This document shows, one piece after another, positions 1-11,638 of a DNA stretch of 64,000 nucleotides. Where the stretch lies: NCBI GenBank assembly GCA_037783545.1, contig JBBELK010000164.1, forward strand, positions 2,108,001 through 2,172,000, in the 5' to 3' direction. How positions within the stretch are numbered: position 1 is the first letter of the stretch; each line of letters opens with the position of its first letter. This DNA comes from Henricia sp. BOLD:AAB3569. Lineage: Eukaryota > Echinodermata > Asteroidea > Spinulosida > Echinasteridae. The translations under genes and the position numbers were made by a program. The notes below the pieces were generated by a model that was not told where the DNA came from, searched no databases, and worked only from the letters and a program-made list of their open reading frames with translations.

Positions 1-3000
1 GCCGGCACTACCACAGCTGCCGGCACTACAACAGCTGCCGAAACCACCACAGCTGCTGGCACCACCACAGCACCGGGCACTACAACAGCTGCCGGCACCA
101 CCACGGTTGCCGACACCACCACAGCTCCGGGCACCACTACAGTTGCCGGCACTACAACAGCTGCCGAAACCACCACAGCTGCTGGCACTACCACAGCTCC
201 CGGCACTACCACAGCTCCCGGCACTACAACAGCTCCCGGCACTACAACAGCTCCCGGCACTACCACAGCTCCCGGCACTACAACAGCTCCTGGCACTACA
301 ACAGCTCCCGGCACTACAACAGCTCCTGGTACTACAACAGCTCCCGGCACTACAACAGCTCCCGGCACTACCACAGCTCCCGGCACTACCACAGCTCCCG
401 GCACTACAACAGCTCCTGGCACTACAACAGCCCCCGGCACTACCACAGCTCCCGGCACTACCACAGCTCCCGGCACTACAACAGCTCCTGGCACTACAAC
501 AGCTCCCGGCACTACAACAGCTCCCGGCACTACAACAGCTCCCGGCACTACAACAGCTCCCGGCACTACAACAGCTCCCGGCACTACAACAGCTCCCGGC
601 ACTACAACAGCTCCTGGTACTACAACAGCTCCCGGCACTACAACAGCTCCCGGCACTACCACAGCTCCCGGCACTACCACAGCTCCCGGCACTACAACAG
701 CTCCTGGCACTACAACAGCTCCCGGCACTACAACAGCTCCCGGCACTACAACAGCTCCTGGCACTACAACAGCTCCCGGCACTACAACAGCTCCCGGCAC
801 CACCACAGTTGCGGACACCACCACAGCTCCGGGCACCACTACAGCTCCCGACACCACCACAGCTCCGGGCACCACTACAGTTGCCGGCACTACAACAGCT
901 GCCGAAACCACCACAGCTGCTGGCACTACCACAGCTCCCGGCACTACCACAGCTCCCGGCACTACCACCGCTCCCGGAACTACAACAGCTCCAGGCACTA
1001 CAACATCTCCAGGCACTACAACAGCTCCTGGCACTACAACAGCTCCCGGCACTACAACAGCTCCTGGTACTACAACAGCTCCCGGCACTACAACAGCTCC
1101 CGGCACTACCACAGCTCCCGGCACTACCACAGCTCCCGGCACTACAACAGCTCCTGGCACTACAACAGCTCCCGGCACTACAACAGCTCCCGGCACTACA
1201 ACAGCTCCTGGCACTACAACAGCTCCCGGCACCACCACAGTTGCGGACACCACCACAGCTCCGGGCACCACTACAGCTCCCGACACCACCACAGCTCCGG
1301 GCACCACTACAGTTGCCGGCACTACAACAGCTGCCGGCACTACAACAGCTGCCGAAACCACCACAGCTGCTGGCACCACCACAGCACCCGGCACTACAAC
1401 AGCTGCCGGCACCACCACGGTTGCCGACACCACCACAGCTCCGGGCACCACTACAGTTGCCGGCACTACAACAGCTGCCGAAACCACCACAGCTGCTGGC
1501 ACTACCACAGCTCCCGGCACTACCACAGCTCACGGCACTACCACCGCTCCCGGCACTACAACAGCTCTAGGCACTACAACAGCTCCAGGCACTACAACAG
1601 CTGCAGGCACTACAACAGCTCCCGGCACTACAACAGCTCCCGGCACCACCACAGTTGCGGACACCACCACAGCTCCGGGTACCACTACAGCTGCTGGCAC
1701 CACCACAGCACCCGGCACTACAACAGCTGCCGGCACCACCACGGTTGCCGACACCACCACAGCTCCGGGCACCACTACAGTTGCCGGCACTACAACAGCT
1801 GCCGAAACCACCACAGCTGCTGGCACTACCACAGCTCCCGGCACTACCACAGCTCCCGGCACTACAACAGCTCCTGGCACTACAACAGCTCCCGGCACTA
1901 CAACAGCTCCCGGCACTACAACAGCTCCTGGCACCACCACAGTTGCGGACACCACCACAGCTGCGGACACCACCACAGCTCCGGGCACCACTACAGCTCC
2001 CGGCACCACCACAGCTGCCGGCACTACAACAGCTGCCGAAACCACCACAGCTGCTGGCACTACCACAGCTCCCGGCACTACCACAGCTCCCGGCACTACC
2101 ACCGCTCCCGGCACTACAACAGCTCCCGGCACTACCACCGCTCCCGGCACTACAACAGCTCCAGGCACTACAACAGCTCCAGGCACTACAACAGCTCCAG
2201 GCACTACAACAGCTCCCGGCACTACAACAGCTCCCGGCATCACCACAGTTGCGGACACCACCACAGCTCCGGGTACCACTACAGCTCCCGGCACCACCAC
2301 AGCACCCGGCACTACAACAGCTGCCGGCACCACCACGGTTGCCGGCACCACCACAGCTCCCGGAACCACTACAGTTGCCGGCACTACAGTTGCCGGCACT
2401 ACAACAGCTGCCGAAACCACCACAGCTGCTGGCACTACAACAGCTCCCGGCACTACAACAGCTTCCGGCACTACAACAGCTCCGGGCACCACCACAGCTC
2501 CGGGCACCACTACAGCTCCCGGAACCACCACAGCTGCTGGCACCACCACAACTCCCGGCACTACAACAGCTCCCGGCACTACAACAGCTCCCGGCACTAC
2601 AACAGCTCCCGGCATCACAACAGTTGCGGACACCACCACAGCTCCGGGCACCACTACAGCTCCCGGCACCACCACAGCTCCCGGCACTACAACAGCTGCC
2701 GAAACCACCACAGCTGCTGGCACTACCACAGCTCCCGGCACTACCACAGCTCCCGGCACTACAACAGCTCCCGGCACTACCACAGCTCCCGGCACTACAA
2801 CAGCTCCTGGCACTACAACAGCTCCCGGCACTACAACAGCTCCTGGTACTACAACAGCTCCCGGCACTACAACAGCTCCCGGCACTACAACAGCTCCCGG
2901 CACTACAACAGCTCCAGGCACTACAACAGCTCCCGGCACTACAACAGATCCCGGCACCACCACAGTTGCGGACACCACCACAGCTCCGGGCACCACTACA

Positions 3001-6000
3001 GCTCCTGACACCACCACAGCTCCGGGCACCACTACAGTTGCCGGCACTACAACAGCTGCCGAAACCACCACAGCTGCTGGCACTACCACAGCTCCCGGCA
3101 CTACAACAGCTCCAGGCACTACGACAGCTCCAGGCACTACAACAGCTCCCGGCACTACAACAGCTCCCGGCATCACCACAGTTGCGGACACCACCACAGC
3201 TCCGGGTACCACTACAGCTCCCGGCACCACCACAGCACCCGGCACTACAACAGCTGCCGGCACCACCACGGTTGCCGGCACCACCACAGCTCCCGGAACC
3301 ACTACAGTTGCCGGCACTACAGTTGCCGGCACTACAGTTGCCGGCACTACAACAGCTGCCGAAACCACCACAGCTGCTGGCACTACCACAGCTCCTGGCA
3401 CTACAACAGCTCCCGGCACTACAACAGCTCCCGGCACTACAACAGCTCCGGGCACCACCACAGCTCCGGGCACCACCACAGCTCCCGGCACCACCACAGC
3501 TGCTGGCACCACCACAGCTCCCGGCACTACAACAGCTCCCGGCACTACAACAGTTCCCGGCACTACAACAGCTCCCGGCACTACAACAGCTCCCGGCACC
3601 ACAACAGTTGCGGACACCACCACAGCTCCGGGCACCACTACAGCTCCCGGCACCACCACAGCTCCCGGCACTACAACAGCTGCCGAAACCACCACAGCTG
3701 CTGGCACTACCACAGCTCCCGGCACTACCACAGCTCCCGGCACTACAACAGCTCCCGGCACTACCACAGCTCCCGGCACTACAACAGCTCCCGGCACTAC
3801 AACAGCTCCCGGCACTACAACAGCTCCCGGTACTACAACAGCTCCCGGCACTACAACAGCTCCCGGCACTACCACAGCTCCCGGCACTACAACAGCTCCC
3901 GACACTACCACAGCTCCCGGCACTACAACAGCTCCTGGCACTACAACAGCTCCCGGCACTACAACAGCTCCTGGCACTACAACAGCTCCCGGCACTACAA
4001 CAGCTCCCGGCACCACCACAGTTGCGGACACCACCACAGCTCCGGGCACCACTACAGCTCCCGGCACAACCACAGCTCCCGGCACTACAACAGCTGCCGA
4101 AACCACCACAGCTGCTGGCACTACCACAGCTCCCGGCACTACCACAGCTCCCGGCACTACCACAGCTCCCGGCACTACAACAGCTCCTGGCACTACAACA
4201 GCTCCCGGCACTACCACAGCTCCCGGCACTACAACAGCTCCCGGTACTACCACAGCTCCCGGCACTACAACAGCTCCCGGCACTACAACAGCTCCCGGCA
4301 CTACAACAGCTCCCGGCACTACAACAGCTCCCGGCACCACCACAGTTGCGGACACCACCACAGCCCCGGGCACCACTACAGCTCCCGACACCACCACAGC
4401 TCCGGGCACCACTACAGTTGCCGGCACTACAACAGCTTCGGGCACCACCACAGCTCCGGGCACCACTACAGCTCCCGGAACCACCACAGCTGCTGGCACC
4501 ACCACAGCTCCCGGCACTACAACAGCTCCCGGCACTACAACAGCTCCCGGCACTACAACAGCTCCCGGCACCACAACAGTTGCGGACACCACCACAGCTC
4601 CGGGCACCACTACAGCTCCCGGCACCACCACAGCTCCCGGCACTACAACAGCTGCCGAAACCACCACAGCTGCTGGCACTACCACAGCTCCCGGCACTAC
4701 CACAGCTCCCGGCACTACAACAGCTCCCGGCACTACCACAGCTCCCGGCACTACAACAGCTCCCGGCACTACAACAGCTCCCGGCACTACAACAGCTCCT
4801 GGTACTACAACAGCTCCCGGCACTACAACAGCTCCCGGCACTACCACAGCTCCCGGCACTACAACAGCTCCCGACACTACCACAGCTCCCGGCACTACAA
4901 CAGCTCCTGGCACTACAACAGCTCCCGGCACTACAACAGCTCCTGGCACTACAACAGCTCCCGGCACTACAACAGCTCCCGGCACCACCACAGTTGCGGA
5001 CACCACCACAGCTCCGGGCACCACCACAGCTCCCGACACCACCACAGCTCCGGGCACCACTACAGTTGCCGGCACTACAACAGCTGCCGAAACCACCACA
5101 GCTGCTGGCACTACCACAGCTCCCGGCACTACCACAGCTCCCGGCACTACCACCGCTCCCGGCACTACAACAGCTCCAGGCACTACAACAGCTCCAGGCA
5201 CTACAACAGCTCCAGGCACTACAACAGCTCCCGGCACTACAACAGCTCCCGGCACCACCACAGTTGCGGACACCACCACAGCTCCGGGTACCACTACAGC
5301 TCCCGGCACCACCACAGCACCCGGCACTACAACAGCTGCCGGCACCACCACGGTTGCCGGCACCACCACAGCTCCCGGAACCACTACAGTTGCCGGCACT
5401 ACAGTTGCTGGCACTACCACAGCTCCTGGCACTACAACAGCTCCCGGCACTACAACAGCTCCCGGCACTACAACAGCTCCCGGCACTACAACAGCTCCCG
5501 GCACTACCACAGTTGCGGACACCACCACAGCTCCGGGCACCACCACAGCTCCGGGCACCACCACAGCTCCGGGCACCACTACAGCTCCCGGAACCACCAC
5601 AGCTGCCGGCACTACAACAGCTGCCAAAACCACCACAGCTGCTGGCACTACAACAGCTCCCGGCACCACTACAGCTCCCGGCACAACCACAGCTCCTGGC
5701 ACTACCACAGCTCCCGGCACTACAACAGCTCCCGGTACTACCACAGCTCCCGGCACTACAACAGCTCCCGGCACTACAACAGCTCCCGGCACTACAACAG
5801 CTCCCGGCACTACCACAGTTGCGGACACCACCACAGCTCCGGGCACCACCACAGCTCCGGGCACCACCACAGCTCCGGGCACCACTACAGCTCCCGGAAC
5901 CACCACAGCTGCCGGCACTACAACAGCTGCCGAAACCACCACAGCTGCTGGCACCACCACAGCTCCCGGCACTACAACAGCTCCCGGCACTACAACAGCT

Positions 6001-9000
6001 CCCGGCACTACAACAGCTTCCGGCACCACAACAGTTGCGGACACCACCACAGCTCCGGGCACCACTACAGCTCCCGGCACAACCACAGCTCCCGGCACTA
6101 CAACAGCTGCCGAAACCACCACAGCTGCTGGCACTACCACAGCTCCCGGCACTACCACAGCTCCCGGCACTACCACAGCTCCCGGCACTACCACAGCTCC
6201 TGGCACTACAACAGCTCCCGGCACTACAACAGCTCCTGGTACTACAACAGCTCCTGGCACTACAACAGCTCCCGGCACTACCACAGCTCCCGGCACTACA
6301 ACAGCTCCCGGTACTACCACAGCTCCCGGCACTACAACAGCTCCCGGCACTACAACAGCTCCCGGCACTACAACAGCTCCCGGCACTACAACAGCTCCCG
6401 GCACTACAACAGCTCCAGGCACTACAACAGCTCCAGGCACTACAACAGCTCCCGGCACTACAACAGCTCCCGGCACCACCACAGTTGCGGACACCACCAC
6501 AGCTCCGGGTACCACTACAGCTCCCGGCACCACCACAGCTGCCGGCACTACAACAGCTGCCAAAACCACCACAGCTGCTGGCACTACAACAGCTCCCGGC
6601 ACCACTACAGCTCCCGGCACAACCACAGCTCCTGGCACTACCACAGCTCCCGGCACTACAACAGCTCCCGGTACTACCACAGCTCCCGGCACTACAACAG
6701 CTCCCGGCACTACAACAGCTCCCGGCACTACAACAGCTCCCGGCACTACCACAGTTGCGGACACCACCACAGCTCCGGGCACCACCACAGCTCCGGGCAC
6801 CACCACAGCTCCGGGCACCACTACAGCTCCCGGAACCACCACAGCTGCCGGCACTACAACAGCTGCCGAAACCACCACAGCTGCTGGCACCACCACAGCT
6901 CCCGGCACTACAACAGCTCCCGGCACTACAACAGCTCCCGGCACTACAACAGCTTCCGGCACCACAACAGTTGCGGACACCACCACAGCTCCGGGCACCA
7001 CTACAGCTCCCGGCACAACCACAGCTCCCGGCACTACAACAGCTGCCGAAACCACCACAGCTGCTGGCACTACCACAGCTCCCGGCACTACCACAGCTCC
7101 CGGCACTACCACAGCTCCCGGCACTACCACAGCTCCTGGCACTACAACAGCTCCCGGCACTACAACAGCTCCTGGTACTACAACAGCTCCTGGCACTACA
7201 ACAGCTCCCGGCACTACCACAGCTCCCGGCACTACAACAGCTCCCGGTACTACCACAGCTCCCGGCACTACAACAGCTCCCGGCACTACAACAGCTCCCG
7301 GCACTACAACAGCTCCCGGCACTACAACAGCTCCAGGCACTACAACAGCTCCCGGCACTACAACAGCTCCCGGCACCACCACAGTTGCGGACACCACCAC
7401 AGCTCCGGGTACCACTACAGCTCCCGGCACCACCACAGCTGCCGGCACTACAACAGCTGCCAAAACCACCACAGCTGCTGGCACTACAACAGCTCCCGGC
7501 ACTACAACAGCTCCAGGCACTACAACAGCTCCAGGCACTACAACAGCTCCCGGCACTACAACAGCTCCCGGCACCACCACAGTTGCGGACACCACCACAG
7601 CTCCGGGTACCACTACAGCTCCCGGCACCACCACAGCTGCCGGCACTACAACAGCTGCCAAAACCACCACAGCTGCTGGCACTACAACAGCTCCCGGCAC
7701 CACTACAGCTCCCGGCACAACCACAGCTCCCGGCACTACCACAGCTCCCGGCACTACCACAGCTCCCGGCACTACCACAGCTCCCGGCACTACAACAGCT
7801 CCTGGCACTACAACAGCTCCCGGCACTACAACAGCTCCCGGCACTACAACAACTCCCGGCACTACCACAGCTCCCGGCACTACAACAGCTCCCGGTACTA
7901 CCACAGCTCCCGGCACTACAACAGCTCCCGGCACTACAACAGCTCCCGGCACTACAACAGCTCCCGGCACTACAACAGCTCCCCGCACTACAACAGCTCC
8001 AGGCACTACAACAGCTCCAGGCACTACAACAGCTCCCGGCACTACAACAGCTCCCGGCACTACCACAGCTCCCGGCACTACAACAGCTCCTGGCACTACA
8101 ACAGCTCCCGGCACTACAACAGCTCATGGCACTACAACAGCTCCCGGCACTACAACAGCTCCCGGCACCACCACAGTTGCGGACACCACCACAGCTCCGG
8201 GCACCACTACAGCTCCCGGCACCACCACAGCTCCGGACACCACTACAGTTCCCGGAACCACCACAGCTGCTGGCACTACCACAGCTCCCGGCACTACAAC
8301 AGCTCCCGGCACTACAACAGCTCCCGGCACCACCACAGTTGCAGACACCACTACAGCTCCGGGCACCACCACAGCTCCGGGCACCACTACAGCTCCCGGA
8401 ACCACCACAGCTGCCGGCACTACAACAGCTGCCGAAACCACCACACCTGCTGGCACCACCACAGCTCCCGGCACTACAACAGCTCCCGGCACTACAACAG
8501 CTCCCGGCACTACAACAGCTCCTGGCACTACAACAGCTCCCGGCACTACAACAGCTCCTGGTACTACAACAGCTCCCGGCACTACAACAGCTCCCGGCAC
8601 TACCACAGCTCCCGGCACTACAACAGCTCCCGGCACTACCACAGCTCCCGGCACTACAACAGCTCCTGGCACTACAACAGCTCCCGGCACTACAACAGCT
8701 CCAGGCACTACAACAGCTCCAGGCACTACAACAGCTCCCGGCACTACAACAGCTCCCGGCACCACCACAGTTGCGGACACCACCACAGCTCCGGGTACCA
8801 CTACAGCTCCCGGCACCACCACAGCTGCCGGCACTACAACAGCTGCCGAAACCACCACAGCTGCTGGCACCACCACAGCACCCGGCACTACAACAGCTGC
8901 CGGCACCACCACGGTTGCCGGCACCACCACAGCTCCCGGAACCACTACAGTTGCCGTCACTACAGTTGCCGGCACTACAACAGCTCCCGGCACTACAACA

Positions 9001-11560
9001 GCTCCTGGTACTACAACAGCTCCCGGCACTACAACAGCTCCCGGCACTACCACAGCTCCCGGCACTACAACAGCTCCCGGCACTACCACAGCTCCCGGCA
9101 CTACAACAGCTCCCGGCACTACCACAGCTCCCGGCACTACAACAGCTCCCGGCACTACAATAGCTCCTGGCACTACAACAGCTCCCGGCACTACAACAGC
9201 TCCAGGCACTACAACAGCTCCAGGCACTACAACAGCTCCCGGCACTACAACAGCTCCCGGCACCACCACAGTTGCGGACACCACCACAGCTCCGGGTACC
9301 ACTACAGCTCCTGGCACCACCACAGCTGCCGGCACTACAACAGCTGCCGAAACCACCACAGCTGCTGGCACCACCACAGCACCCGGCACTACAACAGCTG
9401 CCGGCACCACCACGGTTGCCGGCACCACCACAGCTCCCGGAACCACTACAGTTGCCGGCACTACAGTTGCCGGCACTACAACAGCTCCCGGCACTACAAC
9501 AGCTCCTGGTACTACAACAGCTCCCGGCACTACAACAGCTCCCGGCACTACCACAGCTCCCGGCACTACAACAGCTCCCGGCACTACCACAGCTCCCGGC
9601 ACTACAACAGCTCCTGGCACTACAACAGCTCCCGGCACTACAATAGCTCCTGGCACTACAACAGCTCCCGGCACTACAACAGCTCCAGGCACTACAACAG
9701 CTCCAGGCACTACAACAGCTCCCGGCACTACAACAGCTCCCGGCACCACCACAGTTGCGGACACCACCACAGCTCCGGGTACCACTACAGCTCCCGGCAC
9801 CACCACAGCTGCCGGCACTACAACAGCTGCCGAAACCACCACAGCTGCTGGCACCACCACAGCACCCGGCACTACAACAGCTGCCGGCACCACCACGGTT
9901 GCCGGCACCACCACAGCTCCCGGAACCACTACAGTTGCCGGCACTACAGTTGCCGGCACTACAACAGCTCCCGGCACTACAACAGCTCCTGGTACTACAA
10001 CAGCTCCCGGCACTACAACAGCTCCCGGCACTACCACAGCTCCCGGCACTACAACAGCTCCCGGCACTACCACAGCTCCCGGCACTACAACAGCTCCCGG
10101 CACTACAACAGCTCCCGGCACCACCACAGTTGCGGACACCACCACAGCTCCGGGCACCACTACAGCTCCCGACACCACCACAGCTCCGGGCACCACTACA
10201 GTTGCCGGCACTACAACAGCTGCCGAAACCACCACAGCTGCTGGCACTACCACAGCTCCCGGCACTACCACGGCTCCCGGCACTACCACCGCTCCCGGCA
10301 CTACAACAGCTCCAGGCACTACAACAGCTCCAGGCACTACAACAGCTCCCGGCACTACAACAGCTCCCGGCACTACAACAGCTCCCGGCACCACCACAGT
10401 TGCGGACACCACCACAGCTCCGGGTACCACTACAGCTCCCGGCACCACCACAGCTGCCGGCACTACAACAGCTGCCGAAACCACCACAGCTGCTGGCACC
10501 ACCACAGCACCCGGCACTACAACAGCTGCCGGCACCACCACGGTTGCCGGCACCACCACAGCTCCGGGTACCACTACAGCTCCCGGCACCACCACAGCTG
10601 CCGGCACTACAACAGCTGCCGAAACCACCACAGCTGCTGGCACTACCACAGCTCCCGGCACTACCACAGCTCCCGGCACTACAACAGCTCCCGGCACTAC
10701 AACAGCTCCTGGCACTACAACAGCTCCTGGTACTACAACAGCTCCCGGCACTACAACAGCTCCCGGCACTACCACAGCTCCCGGCACTACCACAGCTCCC
10801 GGCACTACCACAGCTCCCGGCACTACAACAGCTCCCGGCACTACAACAGCTCCCGGCACCACCACAGTTGCGGACACCACCACAGCTCCGGGTACCACTA
10901 CAGCTCCCGGCACCACCACAGCTGCCGGCACTACAACAGCTGCCGAAACCACCACAGCTGCTGGCACCACCACAGCACCCGGCACTACAACAGCTGCCGG
11001 CACCACCACGGTTGCCGGCACCACCACAGCTCCCGGAACCACTACAGTTGCCGTCACTACAGTTGCCGGCACTACAACAGCTCCCGGCACTACAACAGCT
11101 CCTGGTACTACAACAGCTCCCAGGACTACAACAGCTCCCGGCACTACCACAGCTCCCGGCACTACAACAGCTCCCGGCACTACCACAGCTCCCGGCACTA
11201 CAACAGCTCCTGGCACTACAACAGCTCCCGGCACCACCACAGTTGCGGACACCACCACAGCTCCGGGCACCACTACAGCTCCCGACACCACCACAGCTCC
11301 GGGCACCACTACAGTTGCCGGCACTACAACAGTTGCGGACACCACCACAGCTCCGGCTACCACTACAGCTGCTGGCACTACAACAGCTGCCGAAACCACC
11401 ACAGCTGCTGGCACCACCGCAGCTGCCGGCACTACAACAGCTGCGGGAACCACCACAGCTGCTGGCACCACCACAGCTGCCGGCACTACCACAGCTGCTG
11501 GCACAACCACAGCTGCCGGCACTACAACAGCTGCCGGAACCACCACAGCTGCTGGCACCA
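1..11560 (+). repeat. 18-bp tandem repeat array with higher-order periods near 0.94-0.98 kb and 0.5 kb
   Basis: The basic unit is 18 bp (GCTCCCGGCACTACAACA and variants), with a few 12- and 15-bp units that keep the reading frame. Synonymous Thr triplets (ACT ACA ACA, ACC ACC ACA, ACT ACC ACA) and V-A-D or A-A-E units act as tags that recur in the same order. The block at 5665 recurs at 6601 (936 bp = 52 units). The tag ACAACAGTTGCGGAC at 3601 recurs at 4573 (972 bp = 54 units). The block at 8881 recurs at 9382 and 9865 (501 and 483 bp). This is recent segmental duplication inside the array. Confidence 0.9.
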
Positions 11561-11638
11561 CAGCCGCACCGACCTCCACAGCCGCACCGACCTCCACGGC
11601 AGGGCCAACCACCACCCTGGCACCGACCACAACACCAG
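1..11638 (+). CDS. Exon 1 (5' partial): Thr-rich mucin (PTS) tandem-repeat domain
   Basis: Frame 1 is open from base 1 to the donor at 11639 (CCAG|GTGAG). It encodes 3879 codons of hexapeptides of the type A/P-P/A-G-T-T-T with variants [12 protein letters not shown] and T-A-A-K, and occasional 5-residue units (G-T-T-V-A). About half the residues are Thr, without Cys, aromatic residues or Met, as expected of a densely O-glycosylated, extended mucin rod. The last 25 or so codons change to A-A-P-T-S-T and T-T-T-L-A-P, a degenerate edge of the array, and then splice in phase 1 into the first HYR exon. No ATG occurs in this frame, so an ATG-based search misses it. The other long open frames here, on both strands, are by-products of the stop-poor 18-bp repeat. 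The choice of frame rests on mucin-like composition plus the phase match to HYR1. Confidence 0.93.

Noticed and set aside
1..11600. CRISPR-like array
   Set aside because: Unspaced tandem coding repeats in a eukaryotic intron-containing gene, not repeats with unique spacers.
1530..11630. Long - strand frames (Val/Pro/Gly/Ala and Cys/Ser/Gly rich) as genes
   Set aside because: Open only because the repeat lacks stop triplets; no promoter, splice link or domain support. The Cys-rich pattern is purely the complement of the Thr codons.
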